A stretch of 64,000 nt of DNA from Papilionanthe hookeriana x Papilionanthe teres (GCA_022702705.1 CM040427.1:15771625-15835624), one strand, 5' to 3'. Shown: positions 1 through 11,904, counted from the stretch's first letter. Made by a program: numbers and translations. Notes: generated by a model from the letters alone, not told the origin.

Positions 1-2227
1 CTAATCACCTAGAGGGTTGAAGTCAAATGTGGAGGTTTAAAGGATGAGTTCCTCATAGGACTTTTGGCCTTAGGAATACCCTGGGTGGCCTGGTCTAGTG
101 AGGGTTAACTTGCACATACACTACACTCTCACACACATTCCAAGTCATAAAACCACACTCTCACCCAACTTGACTTCCTGACTCATGTAGATAATTCATA
201 TGGATGGTCCTTAACCCCTAAGCCCCTCGCTAAGAGGATTTAAAACAACATAGTGAATGCCTCAAATGAGTCCTCTCATGGCTCATATGGGCTTAATATG
301 GTTTCATGGCTCAACCAAAATGATTCTATTTCACTCACACTTGATCAATCTTCTTTTTTTTTTCAAAATTTCAATTTTTGACCCCCGGGGCCCTACACCC
401 ACTAAACCTACCAAATGCCCTAGGAACAACCCAAAATTTGCAAAATCACCTAAATTATCCAAAATTCCCTAAAATCAATCCTAAACACTTCCCACCATTC
501 AAATTGACCATATTTGGCCAAAAATACCAAAATTTCCAAAAATACCCTTAACCCCCCCCCCCAATTACCAAAATGCCCTTCTTAGCCCAAGAATCCAAAA
601 ATTCAGAAAATTCCCAAAAAACTACAAAAAAATCTAAAATATTCCCAATTTCATTTTGTTCAACAACACCATGGGCCAATTATGCCAATTTACCCCACTT
701 TTACTAAAATCCCCAATTTGACCTATTTTTAACCCAAGTGAACCCAATGTCACACCAAGCAACCCCAATTGACCTCAATTCTGGTCTAATTCAATTCTAA
801 ACTTCAAATCAATATCCCCAACATCAATTTAGATGAAATTCAAGTCCAATTTGATTGACATTTGGGCCCAATTTCAATTTGAAGCCTAAGGCCCAATTTT
901 GGCCGATGACCTAAACATAGCTCAAACCCATACAATTCAACTCCAATTGGCCCTAAATCTTTTCTAAAGCCTTCCTAATATCCCCTTAAACAAAACACTA
1001 ACTTGATTTGCCCAAAATTTGAACCTAAAATCCACCCAAACCTAACCTAAAACCAAAATCCCATAAATTGACCTAAGCCCAAACCTAACCCAAATGGGCC
1101 CAACTCCCAAAATCAAAGCCCAACCAAAGTTGAAAACTCTTTGTGACACTCCCATGAACATTTCTCAACATTAATTTTACATTAAATCCAACTTTAGCCC
1201 AACCTTAGCCCAAGTTAGCCCAATTTGGCCCACCTTGGCCCCTTTACCAAAAAAGCCAAAATTCAACCCAATACAATTCAAAATCACTTCAAACTTGTTC
1301 CAAACCACTCATGACACATGCTTAAACCAATTGCAACATTTATTTGACATGGTCCTTCACAAAATTTCCATCCAAAAGCCCATTTTAAAATCCAAAAGCC
1401 CATTTTAAAATCCAAAAGCCCACTTCCTTAAACCACTTTAAAAGCCCATCCAAAACCATTTCAAAAGCCCAAGTTTTCAATCCAAAAGCCCACATGACAT
1501 TTCTTTCCATCATCCATTTAATCAAAATCACCCCTAAGTTTCAAAACCATCATTAAACCATTCCAAATCAAGCTTCATGAAAATTTTCCATCAAAATGCC
1601 AAAATTTCTAAAACCCACTTACATGAAACTAAGTCAAGTCATCTCTAAGCCAAATGGAGCCATGGAACCATGCATGAGCCACATGCAAGCCTTGAGAGCC
1701 CCTTTACACATCACCATGCCATTAATTGCAAAAGGAGGAGCCTCTTGTAAACCCCCTTAAAATGGTTTTAACCCTTTTAATGATACACCCTAACCCATGA
1801 TTAATCTAAATATTCATGGATGGGGCCTTCACCACCTTCTCTTGGCTGAAACCACTGATTTCTCTCAACCCAAAATCAGGCCTTGGGGAAGTGCACCGAG
1901 CCTGAAGCATGCATTTGACCAAACCAAGCCCAAAATGTGCCCTTCCCCCTTCCACTTTGATTCAACTCCTTTACACATGTCAAGCCTCAATTGACTGCAC
2001 CAGTGCTAACCCCTGACCCTTCTGAGCCAGATGGTGACCTAACCCTGCCGGCCAACCTCCTGGGTCGCCAGAAAACACCATGGCCGAGAGCTCCATGTGA
2101 GCCAAATTTTTCAATTCTCCCTAGCTGAGCTGTCCCAACCTAAATGGACATCATGGCTGTTCTTCTCCTCCCCGAGCAGCCTTATCCCGACCCTCCAATC
2201 GCCCTCAGGAAGCCCTCCAACCACCTC

Positions 2228-2235
2228 TATTTAAA
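2228..2235 (+). promoter_or_regulatory. TATA-like box TATTTAAA in the LTR
   Basis: TATTTAAA is kept in all copies that contain this part: here, and on the minus strand at 26155-26162 (solo LTR) and 29363-29370 (5' LTR). It lies in a CT-rich context followed by CCACC and a conserved CTCGGCC. A core promoter is an inference from sequence and conservation only. Confidence 0.4.
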
Positions 2236-4795
2236 CACCACCACCTCTCGGCCAAATGAGGTGATGAATCAGACCTTAAGGAAACTCTGCCAAAATTTCT
2301 CTAGGACCTTCTCTTAACCCAGAGCAGTTGATCCCCAGTGTTCCTTTGCCCTAAACCCCATTAACAGAGCTCAATTTCTGAATTAAAAATCCACCCAAAA
2401 ACCAGGACATCTCTGGAACCTCTACCAAATCCAAATTAAAATCACCCACACATACAGAGGACCAAGAGGAGTCCCCCAGTGAAAGTCCCCTCTCCAGGCC
2501 ACCTAGTTGCTCCAGCCTCCAAGCTTTGAAATTGGGTCTGGTCACTTTCATACTTAGACAATTCCCCAGAACCAAAGACTTCATCTGGAGCTTGCACCGG
2601 ACTCAATCGAAGGTGACACAACTCTCGCATCGAAGCTTCACTTCTCAGAGCAAAGGTATGAACTCATTCTTCCTCCCGAGCTTCCAGCAATTCTCTATTT
2701 TTTTGGGTTAATGTCATAGCCTATAAACCATATGGATGTGTTCGTCTCTTCAAGATGAATCCATAGAGCATAAGAACACGAAAATCCATTAAGAATCGAG
2801 AGAGATATTAGGGTTTGACTGTGGACGGTTACGGGTGCACACCAGTCCGTAGACGATGACCAGGAGCCATTGGATCGCACATGTATCAAGCGGACAGTCG
2901 AGATCAAGTCAGACGGCGCAATGGTGCGTGAACCGTGGGCCCCTAGAGAGCTGAGTCAGATGGCGGCGCCGAATCACAGTGTGATGCGTGGGCTTTCGGA
3001 GCTGCCGAGGTTGACGGGGCGCCGCGTGGATAAGTAGGAAATTAGGATATTTTTGAATTATTTAAATGCCCTGAACTTCAAAAATTCATATCTTTGCATA
3101 GAAAAATCACAAAAATAAAATAAAAATACCCTCTTGCTCAGTGAACAGAGGAGAATAATGTGGAAAAGAAATCAAGTTAATTGGATGAGTATTTTATTTT
3201 TAATAATTTATTTACTGTTTTCAATATTTTGATTCTCCATTTGCATAGACAATTCACCATGGCATGAGACCATAGGGCTTTTGAAGCCTCTGATTTTAGG
3301 AACATTCCTTGAATTTTTCAAGGTCAAAGTCCATCTCTGTGAAAAGTTATTGAATTTTCAAGTTCATGTCACTGTTTTAGGTTTTTTAATTCCAATAATT
3401 AGCATATTGTAAAATAAATTCTAGGAAAATTTGGTGATGTTTTTTAGGATCAGAGGACCCTATGGAAAATATATTTTGAGTTAATTAATTCATAATAACC
3501 TTAATTGGCCTAAACCCCTAAATTTGAATTTGATTTAATTAGGGTTATCCACACATCAAATTGACTTGAAAATAGTTCTCCATTACTCTTTAGGGTCAGA
3601 GGAACCTTACATAAAATTTTGAAATCAATTAGACTTCATTAACCCCACCAAATGAATTGATTAAGCCTCATAAGCAAAATGGAACTTTAAAAATTCATAA
3701 CTCCAAAAATACTTTTAAAAAATTCACAAAACTGATTTTGGAGCTACTCTGATATTAGGGGAGTTCAGGAAAATTAAAATTGGAATTTTCTAAAAAAGCT
3801 AATTTTTCACAATATTTTAATATTTTAATAATTAAAAAATAATAAAAATCACAAAAATATTAAAAATCATAAAAATGTCACATTTTGACTCCTAATCACT
3901 TAGGAACAAACCAAATATTTTTCCTAAGTCCCTAGGATAAGATATTGAATTTTAAAGTCTTAATATAATTTTTAATAATAAAAATTAAGTTTTTAACCTT
4001 TTTCACTAAAATAATTTTAGTAAATCAAAGAAAAATCAGAAAATTATAAAATTTATTTCTCTGAACTCCTTGAGGTCAGAGAGATTTAAGAAAAATATAA
4101 AATCCATTTTTCAACTTTAATTTTATTTTATAATTAATTAATACTCTAAAACTAAAAATAATTATAATAAATAAAATATAATTCAAAAAATCACAAAAAG
4201 TGGTCCAAGTGGTCCTCTGGTAATTAGGAACATCTCATAATTTTCTTAAGGATAGAAACCTTTCCTTGGTCATGTTGTTGAATTTTCTTTGAAAACCCCT
4301 ATTTTCTACTAAAAATAATTATTTAAATAAATTAAATTCAGAAAAATCACATTTTCTCCTCTAATGTCTTAATTGACATGTGAGTGAGGTGACATAAAAA
4401 TTTCCAATTCATTTGAGCTCAATTTAGTGAGTTCTGAAATAAATAAGCTTAAAAGGGCATAAAGGTAATTAAAAATTTTAACCCTTAATTAAAGCTTTAG
4501 GTTTAATCAAAATGGGGGGTAAAATATTTGATTCTAACTTTCTCTTGGATGATTGAAACTTAGGGATATTAAGGGTTAGAAACCCACTAAACACTTTAAT
4601 AATATCAAAATGAAACTTTAATTAATTAAATGATTTAAATTTTGGAAAGGATTTATTTAAAATTTGGATTATCAAAATAGGGATATTATTAAGAGGATAT
4701 TTATTCTTTAATTTAAAAATCCCTAAATAAATCACTTTAACAATATTTAGTTCTTAATTAAAAATTAAAATAATAATCCAAATTAACAATTAAAA

Positions 4796-4890
4796 CTAAA
4801 ATTAAATTAAATTAAATTAAATTAAATTAAAATTAAATTAAAATTAAATTAAATCAAATTAAATTAAATCAAATTAAATTAAATTAAACT
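4796..4890. repeat. ATTAA-type microsatellite in the LTR
   Basis: Simple repeat of the five-base unit AATTA and variants. The solo LTR has a longer expansion at the equivalent place (23261-23540). In the 5' LTR copy (about 19100-19400) the tract has lost its regularity. Confidence 0.75.
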
Positions 4891-6903
4891 AAAATCATTT
4901 AACAACAAACCTAAATGAAATCATTAAGAATTAAATCAAAATATATCAATAATTTTAACACCTCTTTCTATCTAAGTAAATTTAAAACATGAATATCAAT
5001 TTGAAATACCAAGATAATTGAAATTGTAAAAATTTGAATCAAATCTAAAATAATTTGAACACTATTTCAAACTTAAAATTATTAATTAAAACCTCATAAT
5101 TAAACTAAATCACTTTAAACCATTAACTCAAACTTCAAATTAAGAATGATTAAAATTCTCAATAAACCAACTTGCCCTTAAAGGCTTTAATTATTATAAC
5201 TCTTAAATAGAGTATTAAGTGAGATGTCACTTCATTCATCGAGTAATCAAATACCTAAGTTCACTCGAGCAAAAAAAAGTTTAACTAAACTCCTGGATGA
5301 TTAATTCACCGTGCAATCTGAATTTACTTGGACTCAAAACAATCCCAGAAATATTAAAAAGATGTTTAGGACTCGTCCTAAGCACTTCCTCAATATGACG
5401 AGATGTTTTAGAAGAACAACTAAATTTAATTGTTGTTTGATGAAGAAAATCATCCTTAAATCAAACCAAGAACCTAGACGTCATAGGAGATGACTAGTTA
5501 TAGGATTAGGAATTTGGTAGACAACCAAAACCCTTCCCTTAGCTTTATCTAGGTACCTGTTGAAATGTCTAAATGTTCTAACATGTGTTTTAAGTGCAGC
5601 TTGGGATGACAGAAAAAACCCTCCAGGTACACCTTTATTTTATTGCAATTTACTTTATTGTAATTTACTTAAATGCACGGCACTTTACTTTTCTTGCATG
5701 AAAACCAAAACCTTTAGGATAGTCCCTGAACTGAAACCAAAACTAAATTAAAAGTCATTGCAAGATAAAATTCACCGCCACAACATTCCAAAATATAAAA
5801 CAACTCAAAATTTAATCACAAACAGAACAACAAAAATACAATCACAACTAAATTAAAACGTCTCATTGAATGATCGAGAATACCTCGGATGATGTAACCC
5901 ACGTGTTGCTAACAAGATTTCCCACGGTCTAAATGTAAGTGTGGAACTCATTCAACTGAGTTTAGCAAATTCATCTGGACTAAGTGAATTCGATGAAAAT
6001 AACGGTGTCGGGATGACGGAACTGTGGGATCTTAATCAGTTCTGTTTAAGCAACTTTAAGATTTGTTTTAATTAAAATGCTAAGCTATCTCAATTTTCAA
6101 TATTTTCTAAACCAAAACACTTCTCTCATCCTTTAATTTATTACTTCAAAAACTAAACCTCTGTAAAAACAAGGAGCTCAGAGCATGGTGGGCAGCTTGG
6201 CCATCATCATCAGCAAAACTCGGATCTACTTCAGCAAAACTTTCTCAGAATTAAATAACCAAGCCATGGGACTTCGAGGTAGTTTGCTTGGTGCAACATA
6301 AATCCTCAACTTTTCGTTAGGCATTTGTATAATCATTTTATGCAAATTAAGTCCTAACTAGTCTTAGGATTCCAAGGTAGTTGTTTGGTATGACATAAAC
6401 CCTCACATCTTCCAGGCTATTTGTATGATCATGTCGTACGAATATAAGTCCTAATTAACTAAAATTGACAGAATTACAACATTAAGTAAATTCTCGAATT
6501 GAAGCCAAACAATAGGATAGTTTGGGAAGTTGCTAAGATTCCTCTTGGATCCTCAGCTTCTCCTACTTTTCTTCCTTTGGACTCCTGAAATTAACTGTTC
6601 CAAACTTGATCCATTCCCTATTGAAATCCCAAAATTTAATCCTTTGAAACCTTAAACTTTGAAATTCTTGAGAGCAAAACCACTAATCATTATCGAAAGT
6701 TTTCTTAAATGATTCCCGTCATTTAAGATGTAAATAACTATACGGGCTTGCCCTATAGGGAACTTTAAGAACCCTGGTAATATAAATCCTGTTTATTTTC
6801 TTTATATTAAATAGGGGAACTTGTAGGCTTATAAAATTGTTTCACAGACCAAACGGATGTCACAAATCTTCTAGTTTAATTAATCGAGCCCCATCATCAA
6901 GCA

Positions 6904-6931
6904 GTGTGTCTATTCTTCGGGATAGATACAC
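6904..6931 (+). other. Conserved 12-bp hairpin in the LTR, left copy
   Basis: Twelve base pairs (two G-U) close on a TTCG loop, about 220 bp before the LTR end. The same structure is at 21347-21374 in the solo LTR and, with one mismatch and several G-U pairs, at 17185-17212 in the 5' LTR. Conservation across diverged copies suggests an RNA-level or integration-related role, but no function is known to me. Confidence 0.5.
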
Positions 6932-7153
6932 GGTTTGTGATGCGGTGCTCGTTTATATAAACTATTTGGGATGTGAGATCGGTTTGATTTCATATATTAA
7001 AATCTTCAAATTTAAAACTATTTTTAAAATCAAATGCTACTTTCCAAATTATATATATATTTAAATTAAAATTAAAATCTAAAAATCTGCCGACAATTTC
7101 TGTTTGGCGACCCCTGTTCAAAATATAACACACAAGCTAAAAATATGCCGACA

Positions 7154-7793
7154 CGGGGATAGTCTCTGTCGGGACATCCTCCGGGGTTGCTTTAGCAACA
7201 AGACTCTTCAAAACTGGTAGCTCTGTCTGGCGTCGTGATACTATCTCCATTTCTATTTTCCTCGGGATTTCTTTCATCCTGTATGCTGTTCATGGAATTG
7301 ACTTTTTCCTTTCTAGCTCCTGACAAACCAATTTCTTCGAAGTACTTGCATTGACGGTAGCAACTGTCCCTTCATGTTGATCTGCTGCCAGTTTGGTCAG
7401 CATCTTGTGAATGTGATAGTTCTTATTTCTTTGTTGAGTAGGAGTGAGAGTGGCTCTCCTCACCTCTGGAATTTTTGTGGGCATGGCACTGACAAGCCTG
7501 CCCTCTGCTGTAGCAACCACAGACTTTATTTTCTTGTCTTCTCCTGTTGCATGAGAGGTGTTTGCTTTTATCTTCTTGCTAATAGTCGACTGACTCGGGC
7601 CACCTAATTTCATCACTATCTGACGGTGGAACTCTTCCTGATCAATCGGAGTCCAATCCGTTTCTTCATACTGTAGCCTGGCCGGTGTGAAATCAGAGTC
7701 AATTTCAATCACGGCTCCATCCTTCATCCTCTTTTCATCGAGTGCCAGACTCACGCCATTTTCAAAGTTTAGAACCAACTGCCCGTTCGACAT
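7154..7793 (-). pseudogene. 3' accessory ORF of the Tat element, cut by an inserted LTR
   Basis: The open frame starts MSNGQLVLNFENGVSL at 7793 and runs 167 aa to a TGA at 7290. The same frame then stays open to the insertion point at 7154 (TELPVLKSLVAKA, ATPEDVPTETIPV) and meets a stop only after entering the inverted LTR. The true C-terminus therefore lies beyond the inserted LTR, outside the window. Its start resembles the start of ORF1 at 16409 (L-x3-F-x-NG-x3-A pattern, then D-G). Some Tat elements carry extra ORFs after pol, with unknown role. It is not recognised as any named domain. Being nearly open, it is the best kept frame of the element. Confidence 0.6.
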
Positions 7794-8112
7794 TTCCCTA
7801 CGAAAAATAAGGAAATGATCAGGGGTTGTACTAAGAACAAGAACAATAAGAAAACATTAATTAATGAAAAATTTTATTTACTTCTTTTAAATTTTGAAGG
7901 AAGTAGGAAGAGATGAGGAAAGATCAGGAATGAACTAATTTAAAAGAAAAGATCAAAATTTTATCATTTCACATACTTTCTTTTTAAGACATTTTTTGTT
8001 AATGATTTTTTATTTTATCCTCCATTTTTTTATATTTTAGGTTCAGGCCCAGTTACGAATGATTACTCCACCTGTGTTTCTAGGAATGGGAATTCATTCT
8101 TCGAAACATCAG
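7794..8112 (-). other. Spacer between integrase and 3' ORF
   Basis: About 320 bp of AT-rich DNA between the end of integrase and the accessory ORF. I see no polypurine tract, LTR start or coding frame in it. Confidence 0.5.
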
Positions 8113-9408
8113 TTCGTGTAATACTTCTTCAAATATCATCAATTAATTGGAAGCATAGGTCGTTCTCCATGACAGTTAACAAGCTAGTAGGAACCCCCTG
8201 AGTAGACCGTCTAGACCACGAACGGCCCTTCCCAAGTTGATTCAAATTTACCTCCTATCTTGCAGTGTGCAAGAATAGTTCTTCTGAGTACTAGAACCAA
8301 ATTACCGACTTTGAACGTCCTTGGGCGGACCAGTTTATCGTGGGCCTAGATCATCTTGGCCTCATAAAGTTCCAAATTTTGCTGAGCTGAAAGTCGTTTC
8401 CCTTCTAAGCTTTCCAATTCTTCTAGTCGTAATTTTGCATTTTCTCCTGTAGTGATCTTGTTCGCAACTGCAATTCTGAGTGACGGAAGCTGAACCTCTA
8501 AGGGTGAAATGGCCTCAGACCCGTACACTAAGGTGTAAGGTGTAAACTGGGTAGGAGTTCTGAAAGTTGTTCTGTAGGCCCATAAAGCTTCTAACAACTT
8601 CTCGTGCTAATTTCTTTTGTTGTCATCCAAAATTTTATTTAATATTTGGACAAGGGTTTTATTAAAAGCTTCGGCTAAGCCATTTGCTCTTGGGTAGTAA
8701 ATCGTCGAATAGCACCAGTCGATCCTGTGTCTCCTGACAAAACTGTTGATCTTCGTACTCTTGAACGTGGACCTATTATCAAAAATAATTCTGCGCGGTA
8801 CCCCGAAACGGTAGACAACTTGATTCTTGAAGAAATGTAGCACGTGGTGTGTCTTCACTTCTCTGAGTGGTACTGCTTCTGTCCATTTGGAAAAGTAATC
8901 TATAGCTGCAAGAATGAAGTGATATCGGACCCACAATATATGTGCCCCAACATTCAAATAGCCGTGACGCGATTGTTGGATGTAGCACATTCGGAGGCTG
9001 ACGTAGAACCACTCCATGCACTTGGCATTGGTGACAACTCTTGGAGACCATCATGCAATCGGTCATCATCAAGGGCCAGTAGTAGCCTAGTCTTTTAATC
9101 TTCATCTTCATCTTTGGACCTGACTGATGAGCGCCACAAAGTTCTGAGTGCACTTCTTTAACAATTTCACGAGCCTCAGACTCGCTCAGGCACCTTAGCC
9201 ACATCTGATCGAAAGACCTTCTATATAACGTATTCTTTATTAATGTGTATGACAGAGTTCTTTTTTTAATTTGATAGGCTAATAACTTATCGTCCGGTAG
9301 GTTTCTTGTTTGCAAGTAGTCTATTAGTGGCTGACGCCAGTCTTCTGCATTTTCTGTTACTGCAGCAATTGTTTCTTCTTCTTTTCCTGACTTGTGTATC
9401 GTGTCCAA
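8113..9408 (-). pseudogene. Tat integrase remnant
   Basis: The HHCC zinc-binding domain is in 9408-8779 (EVHSELCGAHQS then CHQCQVHG). The catalytic core follows in another frame (9017-8607): AIDYFSKWTEAVPL, IIFDNRSTF, YYPRANGLAEAFNKTL, which supplies the D, D and E positions. After a stop the frame resumes at 8597 with LEALWAYRTTFRTPT and continues past another stop to about 8113 with RPRTFKVGNLVLV and STWEGPFVV, ending in YLKKYY. Integrase would join element ends to chromosomal DNA. There is a frameshift near 9015 and at least five stops. Confidence 0.88.
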
Positions 9409-9439
9409 GTCGAGCTGTGAGAGAACCTAACGTCCCTGA

Positions 9440-9936
9440 ACTGACACTTCAACTGATTCATCCTGCAAGCAGGAAAATTCTTTTGCAAGGCGGGCTAACG
9501 CATCTGCAAGAGCGTTTTCTCTCCTGGGAATCTTGTAGATCATTACATTCAGAATCTGCTCCAACAATTTCATGGCATACTGAAAGTATTATTCGAGTCT
9601 TGGCTTTATAATTCTGTATTATCCTGCGACCTGTTGAATTATCAACTGAAAATCTCCCTAGATGTTGATATCTGTTATCCCCATCTGAATGGTTAATTCC
9701 AATCCAGTTATAAGGGCTTCGTATTCTGCTTCGTTGTTTGTACACGGTTCTGTTAAGTGGTAGGAGTACCTTAACATCCCCTGCTCTGGTGTTATAAATA
9801 TTAGTCTGATTCCTGCTTTACCGGGCACTATTGTTTGCAATTCTTTATTTCTCTTTGCTGAAGGTGCTCCGTCAAAGTATAAATCCCAACATCGATCGTC
9901 GGGGTCTTCTAGGCTCATTATCTGCTCATCTGGCAA
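9440..9936 (-). pseudogene. Second, archaeal-type RNase H (aRNH) of the Tat lineage
   Basis: The domain starts WDLYFDGAPS (first acidic residue in YFDGA), then GKAGIRLIFITPEQG, and TNNEAEYEALITGLEL with the conserved Glu pair. A frameshift near 9660 follows, after which the matching frame reads GDFQLIIQQVAG and ends IPRRENALADALARLAKE, with the last catalytic Asp in ADALA. This extra RNase H, placed between the native RNase H and integrase, is characteristic of plant Tat elements. At least two stops are present in its C-terminal half. Confidence 0.85.
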
Positions 9937-9937
9937 G

Positions 9938-10445
9938 TCATAGTTGAGAGGCGATTCTGCCGGTAAAGGGTGTCTTTGCTAGGAAGTCTGCTAGGACTTG
10001 TCCCTTTACGACACGAAGAGGTACGAAAGTTATATCGAATTGTAATAGTATCATTGACCACCTGGCAAGTCTGCCGGAAAGCGTCGGTCGAGTCATCAAA
10101 TATTGCAATGGATTAACTTTCGAGATAAGGTTAACCTTATGAGAAAGCATGTAATGCCTGAGCTTTTGAGCGGCGAAGATTAGGGCCAAAAAATGCTTCT
10201 CAATCGGGGGATACTTTACATCCGTCGGAATTAGACGATGACTTAAGTAGTAGAGTGTGTTTTCTTTCCCCTCATCATTGACCTGGGCTAGCAGGGTTCC
10301 AAGGGAGTCTTCTAAAGCCGCGGTATAAAGTATTAATGGTCAACCCGAGACTGGGGTACTAAATATTGTTTGATGTCATCGAAGGCATGTTGACATTTGG
10401 AGTCCCAAGTAAACTTGGCATCCTTCTTAACCAAAGCAGAAAAGG
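9938..10445 (-). pseudogene. Tat native RNase H remnant
   Basis: Between the RT connection and the second RNase H lies the usual gypsy RNase H tail: MALIFAAQKLRHYMLSHKV, LSGRLARWSMILLQFDITF and GQVLADFLA (10189-9938). The part before 10189 is degenerate and frameshifted. This domain removes the RNA strand of the hybrid during reverse transcription; in the Tat lineage it is often the weaker of two RNase H domains. Confidence 0.75.
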
Positions 10446-11904
10446 CTAATACCTTGCTGACAAATTCAAAATAAAGCGTTGAAGATATGTCAATTTCCCT
10501 TGAAAGGATCGCAATTGTTTCAAGGTTTTGGGAGGTGGCATTTCTAAGATAGCTTTAATCTTCTCTGGTTCGATTTCAATTCCACGATGTCGAACAACAA
10601 ATCCTAAGAATTTCCCAGAGGTGACACCGAAGCCGCGTTTCATGGGATTCATCTTAAGGTTATATTGTCTTAATCGCTCGAAAACAATTCTTCAATCATA
10701 CAGGTGATCTTCCTTTAGTTTGCTTTTGATGACTACACCATCCATGTAGCATTCAACGTGGTTGTGAATGAGATCATCAAAAATTCTCATCATAGCTCTT
10801 TGGTATGTTGCTCCTGCGTTCTTCAATCCGAAAGGCATCACTATGTAGCAGTATATTCCGATTGGCATTCTGAAGGCTGTGAGCTTTTCATCTTCCGGTG
10901 CCATCTTTATCTGGTTGTATCTTGAAGATCCATCCATGAAAGAGAATACTGTGCGTTGAGACAATGTCGATCATTAATTCTGGGATTGGTAGTGGGAATT
11001 CATCCCTGGGACATGCTTTATTCAAATCTCTGAAATCCACGCAGATTCTGATCTGTCCATTCTTCTTTCTGACTGGTACCACGTTGGCTAACCAAGTTGG
11101 ATATTGTTCTTCACGGACAAATTTAGCGTCTATTAGCTTCTTAACTTTAGCTATAACTTGTTACTCAATCTCTAGACGCATTCTTCTGGGAGCTTGCCTG
11201 ACTGGAATGACAGTGGAATCCACTCCTAGTTTGTGAACTGCGACTTCTGGAGCTAATCCTGGCATTTCATCATAGCTCCAACCAAAACAGTCCTTGAATT
11301 CAATCAGTCGCTTGATCATTTCCTCGGAGTCTTCTTTATTGAGTAAGGAGCTAACAAAGGTCGTCCTATGCTCTTTGCTAGTACCTAAGTTAACTTCCAT
11401 TAACTCGTCTACTGTAGATTTAATTTCTTCTTCAAATTCTGGTGGAGCGTCTCCGACTGGTAGATCTTCGAGATCCTCTGAAGCTTCCAAGCAATCTTCA
11501 TTAGGCTCGCAAGTGACAACCAAGCAAAACTCTGAATCGTCAATTGATCCTGTTGTGCTGAATCCGAGACCGTGTTTTGAATTGGGAGGCCGACCGATAT
11601 TATTCCTTAATCTTTCAAAGTGTTGTGATCGACCTTTTGTCCATTGTTTAGGTAAGACACCACATTGAATTAAATTCTGAACACAGGGAGAATACCACTC
11701 AAAAGGCAATTCCATTAATTCAGAAGAAGTAACATCTTCAAATTGTACATCATTTTCAGTTTTGGAAGAAGAAGCACCACGGTAGAATTTGTTCGGCTTA
11801 GCACCACCACCATGCACTTCCTTGGCCACCATACCCTTGATCTTATTAGAATGGATCGGGGTCAGGGTCATAGTATGCACATAGTGGTTAATCTTCTCGT
11901 GCAT
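10446..11904 (-). pseudogene. pol: Tat reverse transcriptase remnant
   Basis: The N-terminal part (11904-11161) carries FKDCFGWSYDEMPGL, the usual lead-in to gypsy RT. RT motifs then follow over three frames: VRKKNGQIRICVDFRDLNKA, FSFMDGSSRYNQIKM, FRMPIGIYCYIVMPFGLKNA, and the catalytic box as CYMDGVVIKS. The family has Y-x-D-D there, so the second catalytic Asp is Gly in this copy. The connection region is at 10652-10446 (GFVVRHRGIEIEPEKI, QLRSFQGKLTYLQRF). Frameshifts occur near 11160-11080, 10960 and 10690. Confidence 0.88.

Larger units (their letters stand above)
1..7153 (+). mobile_element. Tat-family LTR in opposite orientation, cut by the window edge
   Basis: This is a long terminal repeat of the same family as the copies at 16956-31715 and 21136-28538 but on the other strand; the whole stretch aligns to them as reverse complement. 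The right end is the exact LTR 3' terminus (TATGCCGACA ending at 7153). Position 1 corresponds to 28371 of the solo LTR, so about 167 bp of its start lie outside the window. The next five bases, CGGGG (7154-7158), would be the target duplication. The sequence to the right is coding sequence of the minus-strand Tat element, with no primer site or polypurine tract in between. It is therefore best read as a solo LTR or the 3' LTR of another element inserted into that coding region. No protein gene is seen inside. Small ORFs such as 257-472 recur in the other copies only because the repeat is shared. Confidence 0.8.

Noticed and set aside
257..472. ORF shared with 27782-28111 (start MPQMSPLMAHMGL)
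   Set aside because: The similarity comes from the shared LTR; the frame breaks and the copies differ downstream, with no sign of protein conservation.
7158..7185. Degenerate primer site after the left LTR (TAGTCTCTGTCGGGACAT)
   Set aside because: It resembles the tRNA-Arg site only with gaps and is part of the minus-strand coding frame.
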